A stretch of DNA of 18,925 nt from an uncultured archaeon (GTDB lineage: Archaea > Micrarchaeota > Micrarchaeia > Micrarchaeales > CABMGC01): assembly GCA_902385515.1 (NCBI GenBank), contig CABMGC010000050.1:1-18925 (forward strand), read 5' to 3'. A program made the translations under genes and the position numbers. The notes under the pieces are model-generated. The model saw only the letters and a program-made list of their open reading frames with translations, searched no databases and had not been told where the DNA came from. Below, in pieces: positions 6,136 to 14,006 of this stretch (positions are counted from its first letter, which is position 1; each line of letters opens with the position of its first letter).

Positions 6136-7608
6136 TCAGAACAAGTACATTGCCCAGAAGCGCATGAACTTCTTCATCAGCTTCTGCAGCTCGCTGGAGT
6201 TCTTCTTTACGTCGCCTATCAGGTCCTTGTACCGCGCCTTCTCCTCGGCCGAGAGCTTTCCTTCTTTTACTATCTCCTGCTTCTTGCCGTCAACGACCTG
6301 AGTCTCCGTCTTGCTTATGATGTCCTTCTTCACCATCGAGTACCACTCGTCTAGGGTGGTCGGTGTCTTCTTTATTATCGCCCTGAAGTCGCCCATCTTT
6401 ATCGGCCTCTTGACGCCGGTCCTGTCCTCCTCCGCAGCGACCTTCAGTGCGGTCTTGTCGCAGATCTCGGTGATATCCGCCTGGGAATATCCCATGGTGG
6501 CCCTTGCAAGCCTTCCCAGGTTCAGGCCCTTCTCGATCGGCATCTTCCTCGTGTGGTAGGCGAAAGCGGCCTTCCTTGTCTTGTAGTCCGGCTGCGGCAC
6601 GTAGATGGACTGGCCAAGCCTCCCCGCCCTCTTGAGCGCTGGATCCACGTCCCACGGCTGGTTTGTCGCGGTCACGACGAATATCCCCTCCGGGTTCTTC
6701 TCGACCCCGTCGAGCTCCTGCAGGAACTGGTTGACCGCCATCCTCATCGTGCTCTGCTGCTCGCCCTCCCTCTTAGTCCCGAGCGCGTCGACTTCGTCGA
6801 AGAATATTATGCAAGGCGTGTTCTTCCTGGCCTGCTCGAATATGGCGTGCATGTTCTTCTCAGTGTTGCCCGCGTACATGTCCACGATCTCGTTTATGTT
6901 CGCCACTATGAACTTGGATTTGGTCTCCCCTGCTATCGCCCTTACGAACTGGGTCTTTCCGCAGCCTGGCGGGCCGTAGAAAAGGACGCCCATCCCCAGC
7001 TTCTTGCCGTACGCCTTCAGCAGCTCCGGCTTTGTGAGCGCGAGTATGATGTTGTCGTGGATTATCTCCTTCTCCTTCTTCATGCCGGCGAGGTCGGCGA
7101 ACGTGCTGTCCGAAGTGAACCACTTGACCGATTTTATCTGCCCCTCCTCGGTAACCGTCTTGTTTCCCGTCTCCTTGGCCTTCTCTGCAGGCCTGGCCTG
7201 CTCTGCGCCAGGCGTGCCCATCTTTTCCTTAAGCGCTGCGAGCCTCGTCTTGGCCTGCTCGTAGTTCGGATTGCTCTTGAGCGACTTCTCGTACCACTCC
7301 ACGGCCTTCGCGTTGTCGTGCTTGTACTCGTTTATGATCCCCATCACGTACGGGGCGTCGCAGCTGTCCGGCTCTATCTGCAGGACCTTGTTGGCGTCGT
7401 CAGTGGCCTCGCCGTACTTGTTCAGGATGGCGTACGCCAATGCCCGGTTGAAGTACGCGCTGGCGTAGTCTGGTTCCTTGCCTATGGCATCGGTGTAGAG
7501 CCTGACAGCTCCCTCGAAGTCGTTCTGCTCGAAGAGCTTGCCCGCCTCGTCGTAAAGCTCCTTGGCCTTGCGATTGACCTCTCCTGGCTTACCTGGACCG
7601 CTTGCCAT
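6136..7608 (-). CDS. TPR-AAA+ ATPase (Cdc48/Vps4-like AAA domain)
   Basis: This 490-aa protein has two parts. Residues about 12-125 form roughly three tetratricopeptide repeats, a protein-protein interaction module. After a charged linker (about 126-165) comes one AAA+ domain: Walker A GPPGCGKT at 212-219, Walker B IIFFDEVDAL at 267-276, sensor-1 ATNQP near 314, and the arginine-finger region ALKRAGR at 324-330. The C-terminal tail (about 400-490) is helical and highly charged. AAA+ proteins of this clade remodel or unfold substrates as hexamers; the TPR may replace the adaptor-binding N-domain of Cdc48 or the MIT domain of Vps4. The ATG follows a GGAG at 7616-7619, and a TATA-like box at 7644-7655 overlaps the end of the RNase HI gene. 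The substrate is unknown. Confidence 0.9.
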   Translation of the reverse strand: MASGPGKPGEVNRKAKELYDEAGKLFEQNDFEGAVRLYTDAIGKEPDYASAYFNRALAYAILNKYGEATDDANKVLQIEPDSCDAPYVMGIINEYKHDNAKAVEWYEKSLKSNPNYEQAKTRLAALKEKMGTPGAEQARPAEKAKETGNKTVTEEGQIKSVKWFTSDSTFADLAGMKKEKEIIHDNIILALTKPELLKAYGKKLGMGVLFYGPPGCGKTQFVRAIAGETKSKFIVANINEIVDMYAGNTEKNMHAIFEQARKNTPCIIFFDEVDALGTKREGEQQSTMRMAVNQFLQELDGVEKNPEGIFVVTATNQPWDVDPALKRAGRLGQSIYVPQPDYKTRKAAFAYHTRKMPIEKGLNLGRLARATMGYSQADITEICDKTALKVAAEEDRTGVKRPIKMGDFRAIIKKTPTTLDEWYSMVKKDIISKTETQVVDGKKQEIVKEGKLSAEEKARYKDLIGDVKKNSSELQKLMKKFMRFWAMYLF

Positions 7609-7643
7609 CGTGATCTCCTGACACCTATGTTGTTCCTAGTCTC

Positions 7644-7655
7644 TTATATTTTTGC
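7644..7655 (-). promoter_or_regulatory. TATA-like box for the TPR-AAA gene
   Basis: The - strand reads GCAAAAATATAA, about 36-47 bases before the ATG at 7608. A transcript start about 25 bases downstream would lie near 7624, leaving a short leader that contains the GGAG ribosome site. It overlaps the last codons of RNase HI. Confidence 0.4.
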
Positions 7656-8141
7656 CTGAAAATTGTCACCGCGGTGAATTTTCGGGCCCGGCGCAGTATC
7701 CGCCCCGCCTTCCTCTATGCTGTCCAGCAGCTCGTTCAGGTCCGCGTCGACCTTCGAGACGTATTCGTTCTCCCTCCTGACGTTTAGCAGCCGGTGGCTC
7801 CTGAACCTTCCGAGCAGGACTTTCGCGTCCTCGTTAAGCGCCTTGAGGTTGGGGCTCCGCACTTTATATTTTCCCGCAATCTGGCTTATGACGAGCCTGC
7901 TGTCCGATACCAAGACCACCTCCGCGTCGGGCCCTAGCAGCTCCAGCGCCTTGCGGAGCGCCTCTATCACGGCCATGTACTCCGCGACGTTGTTCGTGCA
8001 TTTGCCGTTGTAGAACGCGCGCTTGAAGATGAGCCTGTGCGACTCGTCCAACAGCCAATAGCCTGAGGCGCTAAGCCCCGGGTTGCCCCTTGAGGCGCCA
8101 TCGGCGTAAGCGTAAACCTTCAACCTCTCACCAAAAACCAA
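7644..8141 (-). CDS. rnhA: Ribonuclease HI (archaeal type)
   Basis: This 165-aa protein has the RNase H fold signature: YADGASRGNPG with catalytic Asp14, NNVAEY with Glu54, LVSDS with Asp80, and a late Asp in SKVDADLNE (132 or 134). It cleaves the RNA strand of RNA/DNA hybrids, for example in R-loops. The start at TTG 8141 is supported by GGAGG at 8151-8155 nine bases upstream. An alternative TTG at 8123, with GGTGAG just before it, would give a protein starting at the usual family position, six residues shorter. A ~25-residue C-terminal tail extends past the core domain. It lies directly upstream of the TPR-AAA gene on the same strand. Confidence 0.9.
   Translation of the reverse strand: MVFGERLKVYAYADGASRGNPGLSASGYWLLDESHRLIFKRAFYNGKCTNNVAEYMAVIEALRKALELLGPDAEVVLVSDSRLVISQIAGKYKVRSPNLKALNEDAKVLLGRFRSHRLLNVRRENEYVSKVDADLNELLDSIEEGGADTAPGPKIHRGDNFQAKI
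7664..7685. repeat. Palindrome near the RNase HI 3' end
   Basis: TCACCGCGGTGA (12 bp, perfect) is flanked by GAAAAT on the left and ATTTTC on the right, with two extra bases (TG) in the left arm. It lies within the last codons of RNase HI, just before the TATA-like box of the TPR-AAA gene. A protein-binding site or a hairpin is possible. Confidence 0.6.
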
Positions 8142-8223
8142 TCTGTCCGCCCTCCAGAGCTCCGCTCAAGGGCAAGATTCGTCAGAACAGCTTCCTTCCG
8201 AATAACATAACTGAACCTGCAGC

Positions 8224-8233
8224 ATTTAAATAA
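8224..8233 (+). promoter_or_regulatory. TATA-like box between RNase HI and the lysine-rich gene
   Basis: ATTTAAATAA lies in the ~130-bp divergent spacer. A start about 25 bases downstream (near 8254) would give the lysine-rich gene at 8272 a leader of under 20 bases. The core ATTTAAAT is symmetric, so it could also direct the - strand RNase HI gene. Nothing else is recognisable in the spacer. Confidence 0.42.
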
Positions 8234-8271
8234 TGTGCTAGGTAATATTCTTCATTCCGATGGTATGATAT

Positions 8272-8568
8272 ATGTCGAAGGCAAGGAGCGGCTCAAAAAA
8301 AGCAAAGGCGAAAAAAGGTGCGAAGATGGCGAATACGGGAAATTCAAAGACCAACAAGAAACTTGAAGCATTGCGAAGAGCCCAGAAGATCGACGAGATA
8401 CTTATGATAGGCAACGTCCAGAGCCAGGCCGCTTCGGACAGCGCTGCAGAGGACCAGCCCACAGGGCAGGACCACATAATCGACCTTCTTGAGAAGAAAA
8501 GAATGGCCTCGAAAAGCGCATCGGCCCTGGAGAAAGCCACCTCGGCAAAGAAGAAACCGAGGAGATAG
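8272..8568 (+). CDS. Lysine/alanine-rich small basic protein, unrecognised
   Basis: This 98-aa protein has no recognised fold. The N-terminal third is almost entirely Lys, Ala, Ser and Gly. A helical segment follows (NKKLEALRRAQKIDEILMIG, about 27-46), then an acidic/polar stretch, and a basic C-terminal end rich in Lys. The composition suggests nucleic-acid binding, like a disordered chromatin or RNA-associated tail, but this is inference. It starts at ATG 8272; the ATG at 8260 in the same frame meets a stop at once. It is convergent with the next gene, 33 bases away. Confidence 0.6.
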   Translation: MSKARSGSKKAKAKKGAKMANTGNSKTNKKLEALRRAQKIDEILMIGNVQSQAASDSAAEDQPTGQDHIIDLLEKKRMASKSASALEKATSAKKKPRR

Positions 8569-8601
8569 CCGTTCTGCCGTCGGGAGTCGCACGATGCGGC
8601 T

Positions 8602-9255
8602 TCAGCGCGTCTGCCTGTTTTTTCTGCGCGCCGCCAGCTCGCGTTCAATTTCACCAATCCATGGATTAGATTCTGGAGCGTATCGCCCCTTGAGCGCCTC
8701 CGGGATCGCGTAGCCTTTGGGAATGCTGCCGAATCCTTCTTTCGTGCGGCTTACGAACTCGCGCCAGTCGCAGTCACATCTGAGTGATCTGCCGCATTCG
8801 GGCAGTGCCTGTCCGCCGATGTCTTGCCTAAGCAGCGCGTCTATTAGCTTGTAGCCGTCCCGCGTGCTTATGACATTTGTCCCGGATACGTTGTCCAAAA
8901 GTTCGGTTGTCTTGCGCGAGAGGCCCATCAGCGCGCCGGCGATCCCTTCGCTGCCGACTTCCCGTCCTTCCTCTAGGTCCTGTATGATTAGCAGCGCGGG
9001 CACGCCCTCCAGTAGTATGCCGCGCAAGTGGTGTATCCTGGAGATGTCTGGGTTGGTTGTCATGCCGCGCATCAGAAGAAGCCTGGCGACCTGTTCCGAA
9101 GGGTGCATGCCCCCGAACCACTTGCCTTTTGAGAGGGGCATCACCTTCGTTACGAAAGATCCGCGCCCGCCGCCGAAGAACACAACCGACTCGTCGCCGA
9201 TCACGCAGCGCATCGTTGGAGTGTCGCGTCCATTCCCGCGCACGATGTTGTCCAT
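8602..9255 (-). CDS. Unrecognised 217-aa protein
   Basis: No family is recognised. The protein is soluble with no hydrophobic anchor. Visible features are a Gly-rich turn VVFFGGGRGSF near residues 24-34, a hydrophobic core stretch GVPALLIIQDLEEG near 83-96, a Cys cluster CGRSLRCDCDW near 153-163 that might bind metal, and a highly basic C-terminus. ATG 9255 has no strong ribosome site. It lies 47 bases downstream of the response-regulator stop on the same strand, so co-transcription is possible. Confidence 0.6.
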   Translation of the reverse strand: MDNIVRGNGRDTPTMRCVIGDESVVFFGGGRGSFVTKVMPLSKGKWFGGMHPSEQVARLLLMRGMTTNPDISRIHHLRGILLEGVPALLIIQDLEEGREVGSEGIAGALMGLSRKTTELLDNVSGTNVISTRDGYKLIDALLRQDIGGQALPECGRSLRCDCDWREFVSRTKEGFGSIPKGYAIPEALKGRYAPESNPWIGEIERELAARRKNRQTR

Positions 9256-9302
9256 GACTGTTTATCCGCGATCCTGTTGATATGCATTCGCGTTAAGCTG
9301 GA

Positions 9303-10502
9303 TCATCCGTTCTTTCCGACCTGGAGCTTGACTCCGCCGCTCGGGTCCCTGGTTATCGTGATGTCGAGGCCCTCGCTGCCGAGCATGTGCCTCAGCTCGT
9401 CGTAGGTGTATGACCCTATGTCGTCGTCACCCTTCTTCCTCCTCAGGACCTCAGCCCTTCTTTCCATGAGCGTGGCCTTCTCTATCTCCGAGTAAGTGAG
9501 CGTCAGCATCGGCCTCTGGACGCCGTATATGTCGTCTATGCCGAGCTCGATTGGCTTGTAGCCCTCGCTCTGGTATATGAAGGGAACCACCGCGCCGAAT
9601 TCCGAGGTAATGCTTTCAACTATCGTGTCTACGTTCCTCTTGTCCCCGGCTATGACGAAATCGTCGCCGTTGAGGAAGCCCACGAACGCGTTGCCTCCGG
9701 CGTCCTTGACGTTGTCCTGAAGCAGCTGGGACACTAGCCGAAGGATCGTTATGCCCGACTCGTTGCCGAACTTGCCGGCAAAGCCCGCCAGCCCGTCGAC
9801 CCGTATCCTGCCCATCTCGTAATCGGCGCTGGATTCCTTGAGGGCCTTCTCCACGCTGCCCGATATGCGCTCCTCGTTCGGGAGGTCTATTAGAGGGTCG
9901 AATTTCTTCCCCTTTTTCTTGAGGAATATCGTTACAAGGTTCCTGAGCTCGTCAGGGTCGAACGGCTTGCGGATGTAGTAGTCGGCGCCGTACTTTATGC
10001 CCTTGAACCTGTTCGACGTCGCGTCAAGCGCGCTCACGATTATTATCGTGACGTCGCTGTAGTTGGGATCCTTCTTTATGCTCTGGCAGATGTCCAGGCC
10101 GTCGATGCCCGGAAGCATCAGGTCAAGCACGACTAGGTCCGGCCTTTCCCCACGTATCCTCTTAAGCGCCTCCGTGCCGTCGTAGATCTGCGTTATCTCG
10201 TGCTCGGCGCCAAGAGCCTTGCCGAGCGACAGCTTGATTAGCTTGTTTATGTTCTTGTCGTCTTCGACTACGAATATCCTCTTCAACTGGTGCTCTTCCT
10301 GGAGCATGTAGTACGTGAGTATCCCTCCGCTGCTTCTCGAGGCTATGGCGTTGGCCTTCTCAAGCTCGCGCAGGGCGTCGTCCAAAGTCGCCGCGGCGAT
10401 CTCCGAAGAGCTGGAAAAGTCCTTGAGCTCCTCATAAGTAACCTGCTGTTTTTCGTTTATCAGTGCCATTACGTCAGATTCGGCATCTTCTATGCTTTTC
10501 AT
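9303..10502 (-). CDS. Response regulator: winged-helix-like + receiver + degenerate GGDEF-like domain
   Basis: This 399-aa cytoplasmic signalling protein has three parts. Residues about 1-70 form a winged-helix-like segment that could bind DNA. Residues about 73-195 are a receiver domain with acidic pair Asp81/Asp82, phospho-acceptor Asp127 (VVLDLMLPG), Ser157 and Lys179 (RKPF). Residues about 201-345 resemble a GGDEF domain: DPLIDLPNEERI matches the usual DPLTGLPNR start, and LNGDDFVI stands where GGDEF belongs, so cyclase activity is doubtful. The start at ATG 10502 is preferred: GGTGGT lies three bases upstream and a TATA-like AATATTAT near 10543-10552 puts the transcript start near 10523, downstream of the alternative ATG at 10532. 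The partner is probably the histidine kinase at 11667-13919. Confidence 0.88.
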   Translation of the reverse strand: MKSIEDAESDVMALINEKQQVTYEELKDFSSSSEIAAATLDDALRELEKANAIASRSSGGILTYYMLQEEHQLKRIFVVEDDKNINKLIKLSLGKALGAEHEITQIYDGTEALKRIRGERPDLVVLDLMLPGIDGLDICQSIKKDPNYSDVTIIIVSALDATSNRFKGIKYGADYYIRKPFDPDELRNLVTIFLKKKGKKFDPLIDLPNEERISGSVEKALKESSADYEMGRIRVDGLAGFAGKFGNESGITILRLVSQLLQDNVKDAGGNAFVGFLNGDDFVIAGDKRNVDTIVESITSEFGAVVPFIYQSEGYKPIELGIDDIYGVQRPMLTLTYSEIEKATLMERRAEVLRRKKGDDDIGSYTYDELRHMLGSEGLDITITRDPSGGVKLQVGKNG

Positions 10503-10540
10503 GATACCACCGGTCGCGCCGATACTATACACAACGAAAG

Positions 10541-10552
10541 GATAATATTGTT
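10541..10552. promoter_or_regulatory. AT-rich box between response regulator and surface protein
   Basis: GATAATATTGTT holds the symmetric core AATATT and lies midway between the - strand response-regulator start (10502) and the + strand surface-protein start (10599). It could act as a TATA element in either direction with a short leader on both sides. No second clear box was found. Confidence 0.35.
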
Positions 10553-10598
10553 TCTCATTTTAACTTTATGCAATCAGCCTTGTCACTTGAGTGGTAGT

Positions 10599-11630
10599 TT
10601 GCAGAAACAAAAACAGCCTTTTGGACATCATCATCCCGGAACTCACAAGATTCAGCTGCCTGTGGGAAAGATCGCCGCCATAGTCGTGGTTGTTCTGATC
10701 GCCGCCCTGGCATACTACTCGTTCCAGCCCGGCGCGCAGGCCATAACCTCTGCGACGACGCTCTCTTTGCAGGCGAACCGGACCACGCACTTCATGATAG
10801 ACGGCAACACCATCGCGCTCAGGCTGCAGTCTGCCTCGAGCTCCGGCGCCACGTTCTATGCGAGCAGGTTGCCTGTGCTGTACGGTCCTGAGTCTGTGTT
10901 CACCCTGTACTCTGGCTTCGGCGCAAACGTCAGCAGCGCAGGCACGTCCGTGGCGGATTTCAACATAAGGCTTGCGTCAAGCGGCGCGGGTTCGGCGTCC
11001 GTTACCGTCACGCCCCTGGCTGGCGGCCTTGGAATACCTGCAAGCTCGAGCGTCACGGTCACGAATCCCGTGATCTTCGGATCGAACTCGCAAACCGCAG
11101 GCAACGGGCCTTCCACCACCGTCACGACGATTCCCGGCTCGACCACCACCTTGGCGACAACCACCTCTGTAGACCAGGCCGCGGCCAACCAGCAGCAGGC
11201 CCTCGCGAAGGCGAACAGCACCACTGTCGGAGTGCTGCTAAGTAACCTCAACGTGCTGTTTGGCAAGGACACCGGATGCAACTCCAATTCGTACAACGCC
11301 ACCTATGCGCTCTACTACCACACGCTGCCTCCGGCCCCCAACTCGTTTGCAAACGTAAGCCCTACGACCCCGACTGGCATAACCGTGAGTGCCAGCCAGC
11401 TCGGTTCCGTGACGGACTTCCGTGTGACCTATTCCACCGTATCGCCGTCCTCGATGACGTCCGGCCCAGCGGTCACCATGGACGTAAACACAGCCTCAGG
11501 CGCGATAACGAATGTGACCTACAAAGGGCTGTACACCGGCATGAGCTACTCGACCCTGAATCACATATACGCCTTCCAGAGCGCGATAACGAACCAGGCC
11601 TGCGCGGCATTCATAGCCCCTACGTCGTGA
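10599..11630 (+). CDS. Membrane-anchored Thr/Ser-rich surface protein
   Basis: This 343-aa protein has a short basic N-terminus (containing HHH), a transmembrane signal anchor KIAAIVVVVLIAALAYYSF (about residues 25-43), and a large extracytoplasmic region. A Thr-rich linker (near residues 170-190, TTVTTIPGSTTTLATTTS) divides it into two Ser/Ala/Val-rich domains; the second has two Cys and several N-x-S/T sequons. This is typical of archaeal cell-surface proteins, and the Thr-rich part may be O-glycosylated. I place the start at TTG 10599, since the open frame extends far upstream into the opposing regulator gene without a usable start. Lying between regulator and kinase genes it could be an extracellular sensor partner, but no homology supports that. 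Confidence 0.68.
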   Translation: MQKQKQPFGHHHPGTHKIQLPVGKIAAIVVVVLIAALAYYSFQPGAQAITSATTLSLQANRTTHFMIDGNTIALRLQSASSSGATFYASRLPVLYGPESVFTLYSGFGANVSSAGTSVADFNIRLASSGAGSASVTVTPLAGGLGIPASSSVTVTNPVIFGSNSQTAGNGPSTTVTTIPGSTTTLATTTSVDQAAANQQQALAKANSTTVGVLLSNLNVLFGKDTGCNSNSYNATYALYYHTLPPAPNSFANVSPTTPTGITVSASQLGSVTDFRVTYSTVSPSSMTSGPAVTMDVNTASGAITNVTYKGLYTGMSYSTLNHIYAFQSAITNQACAAFIAPTS

Positions 11631-11666
11631 TCCAAGAGCGGTAACCGCAGTTTGAAGGGGAGGCGC

Positions 11667-13919
11667 TCACTGCTTGGCCGCCTCCTCCTTCTTCCTCTTT
11701 TTCTTGCCGGAGATCGGCAGCGTGAACCAGAAAGTGCTGCCCTTCCCGGCCTCCGACACGACGCCGATCTTGCCCCCGTGGAGGTTGACTATCTCTTTGA
11801 CTATGCTCAGGCCGAGGCCTGTGCCAGAGCCCTCCTGCATCGTCAGTCCCTTCCTCTGCACCTGGTAGAACTTCTTGAACAGCTTGATCCGATCCTCCCT
11901 GCTTATGCCTATGCCCGTGTCGGCCACCTCTATCTTCACGTTGCCCTTCCGCCTTGTTATGATGAGCCTTATGCTTCCCTTCTCCGTGAACTTCAGCGCG
12001 TTGCCGATGAGGTTTGCGAATACCTGTATGAGGCGGTTGGGGTCCGCCTGTATCTCCGGCACGTTGTAGTCGATGCTCCAGCCGAACTCGAGCCCCTTCT
12101 TCTGCGCGTTCAGCGCTAGCGTGCTAAGGCTCGGGTTCTTCGCCAGCTCGTTCAAGTTGACCTGCTGCAGGTCAAGTTTTATCTTGCCGGACTCGAGTTT
12201 GGCCACCTCGAGGATCTGCATTATGAGCTGCATGAGCCTGTCCGACTCGTTGCTTATGACCGTTATGTACTCCTTCTGTTCTTCTGTAAGCTCGCCGAAC
12301 GTGCCCTCGTTGAACAGCTTAGTGTAGCCCTTGATGTTGGTCAACGGGGTCTTCAGGTCGTGAGAGATGTTGTATATGAACTTGGTCTTCATCTCGCTCT
12401 CGCCCCTTACCCTCTCGTTTTCCCTCGCGAGCTCGTCTACCTCCTCCTGCAGCATCTCGTTCATCCTCTTGGTGGCCAGCTCCTTCGTGATTATCATGTA
12501 GCCCACGAGCACGTTGTCCGCATCTGTGACGCTGCGTATCGACTGCTCGCACGGCAGGCTGTCCTCGCTGCCCTTCACCCTCATCGTCACGAACAGGTTG
12601 CTCACGCTGCCGTTCGCCTTCGCGAGCGCAATTGACGCGCTCAGCTTCTCCTGGCTCGGCTGGTCGAAGTACATGAGCGTGACGGTGTTGCCGTTGAGCT
12701 CACCGTTGCGGTAATTGAATAGCTTCTCCGCGCTCTTGTTGAGGCTCTTGATGTAGCCGAATTGGTCGGTACTTATTATGGCATCGCCGGAGTAATCGAC
12801 CAGGTCTTCGAGCGCCTTCCGTACGTTGTCGACGTACTTCTCGGTGCTGTTGTTCGACAGGACGCAGGAGAATCCGCCAAGGGAGTTCCTTACGAAGACC
12901 GACTTGACGTCCGTGAACATGTCGTTGCCGGAGTTTATCTTAAGCGGCGTTGCGTACGCGTCCGGAGAGGCGCCTATCGCCGCGGCTAGCCCGCTGCCTC
13001 CCTTGACTAGATCCGAGAGCTTGCTGCCCGTCAGTATCTCTTTTCGGATTTTCAGTATCTTCATCGCGTTTCCGCTGACCCACGATATCTTGGTGTCGCC
13101 GTCAAGGAGCATGAATACGTCATCCGGGCTGTGTTCCAGCAGCCTGGCCTCTTCCTCGGTGAGCTTTGACTCGCTCACGTCGTATGCGGAGATCAGGATG
13201 AGCTTGTCGTTGACCCTGCTACCCGAAACCCTGTACGTCGCGCCCTCTCCGCGCTTTCCCTTGACTTCAATTGCGCGGCCCTTGGCCAGCCCGTCGAGCA
13301 TGTCCGCGCCCATGTCAAGGAGGTCTCCCATCTTGCGATCGCCAACGTCCCTCGCAGTCTTTCCGAGGGCCGCCATCGCAGCCTTGTTGGCCTTCACGAT
13401 CGCGCCGCTCCTGTCGACAAGCATCTGCATCGTGCCGTTGTCGAATGCTGCGTCGAAGTACCTGGCCAGCCCCAGGCTGCGGTCCCTCTCCGAAATCGCG
13501 ACGACCTGGTAGGCGATGATCTCGCTCAGGAGCGCGGACGTCCCTATGAGGGCGCTCCCAAAGGTGTCCTCCTGCCTCGACAGCAGCGTCAGCACGAAGA
13601 CGTTCTTCCCCCCCGCCGAAGCGGGCAGAAGCGCGCAGCTCCGGAATCCTGTGTTGTAGTACCTGACCAGTTCCTGAAAGGCCGAGTAGTCGCTGAGCCT
13701 GTTGTCTACGTACGGCTTGCCCGTGTTTATGGCGAACTCCTCCAGGGGGGTTATGCCCGCCCTCGTCGAGTAGGTGTCGCTGACCTTGACGTAATCGACC
13801 AGCAGCAGTTCCTTTATCTTCGCCCCCGACTTCTCAAGGAGCTCGGCGGGGCTGCCGGACATCCTGCCTGTGGCTAGCAGCTCTGCGATTATTCGGTCCG
13901 CGGTGACGGGTTCTTGCAT
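11667..13919 (-). CDS. Soluble GAF/PAS hybrid sensor histidine kinase
   Basis: This is a 750-aa kinase without transmembrane segments. A GAF-like domain covers about residues 20-145. PAS-like domains lie at about 155-250, 262-355 and 370-480, then a short coiled coil, HisKA with H-box NISHDLKTPL (phospho-acceptor His520), and a HATPase_c domain: N-box ANLIGNALKF near 635-644, G1 DTGIGI 667-672, G2 GTGLGLS 699-705. The C-terminus is a Lys-rich tail. It would sense a cytoplasmic ligand or redox state and phosphorylate a receiver, probably Asp127 of the nearby response regulator. The ATG at 13919 is close behind an AT-rich palindrome that probably contains its promoter. Its 3' end converges on the surface-protein gene. 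Confidence 0.93.
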   Translation of the reverse strand: MQEPVTADRIIAELLATGRMSGSPAELLEKSGAKIKELLLVDYVKVSDTYSTRAGITPLEEFAINTGKPYVDNRLSDYSAFQELVRYYNTGFRSCALLPASAGGKNVFVLTLLSRQEDTFGSALIGTSALLSEIIAYQVVAISERDRSLGLARYFDAAFDNGTMQMLVDRSGAIVKANKAAMAALGKTARDVGDRKMGDLLDMGADMLDGLAKGRAIEVKGKRGEGATYRVSGSRVNDKLILISAYDVSESKLTEEEARLLEHSPDDVFMLLDGDTKISWVSGNAMKILKIRKEILTGSKLSDLVKGGSGLAAAIGASPDAYATPLKINSGNDMFTDVKSVFVRNSLGGFSCVLSNNSTEKYVDNVRKALEDLVDYSGDAIISTDQFGYIKSLNKSAEKLFNYRNGELNGNTVTLMYFDQPSQEKLSASIALAKANGSVSNLFVTMRVKGSEDSLPCEQSIRSVTDADNVLVGYMIITKELATKRMNEMLQEEVDELARENERVRGESEMKTKFIYNISHDLKTPLTNIKGYTKLFNEGTFGELTEEQKEYITVISNESDRLMQLIMQILEVAKLESGKIKLDLQQVNLNELAKNPSLSTLALNAQKKGLEFGWSIDYNVPEIQADPNRLIQVFANLIGNALKFTEKGSIRLIITRRKGNVKIEVADTGIGISREDRIKLFKKFYQVQRKGLTMQEGSGTGLGLSIVKEIVNLHGGKIGVVSEAGKGSTFWFTLPISGKKKRKKEEAAKQ

Positions 13920-13937
13920 GGCCTCGAGTTAGACTCT

Positions 13938-13955
13938 CTTATTAAATTTAATAAG
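13938..13955. promoter_or_regulatory. 18-bp perfect AT palindrome in the kinase/flpA divergent promoter
   Basis: CTTATTAAATTTAATAAG is a perfect 18-bp inverted repeat in the 87-bp spacer between the - strand kinase (13919) and + strand flpA (14007). It contains TATA-like sequence on both strands; on the kinase side it is only about 20-35 bases from the ATG, implying a nearly leaderless mRNA. It may be a bidirectional TATA box, a regulator operator, or both. Confidence 0.6.
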
Positions 13956-14006
13956 TTTAATTGGCTGTAAAGATAATCGCATAAACGAGGCGCCAGCGGT
14001 AAGTAG

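Noticed and set aside
6553..7659. Long + strand frame (368 aa) opposite the TPR-AAA gene
   Set aside because: It is a GC-driven antisense shadow of a gene with clear Walker and sensor motifs; the translation is rich in Arg, Leu, Val and His with no domain and no ribosome site.
10290..10598. 5' extension of the surface-protein frame into the response-regulator gene
   Set aside because: The added residues are antisense to the receiver region of the regulator; the signal anchor fits a start at TTG 10599.
12826..13512. 228-aa + strand frame opposite the histidine kinase
   Set aside because: Ser/Pro/Leu-rich shadow of PAS-domain coding sequence with no recognisable features.
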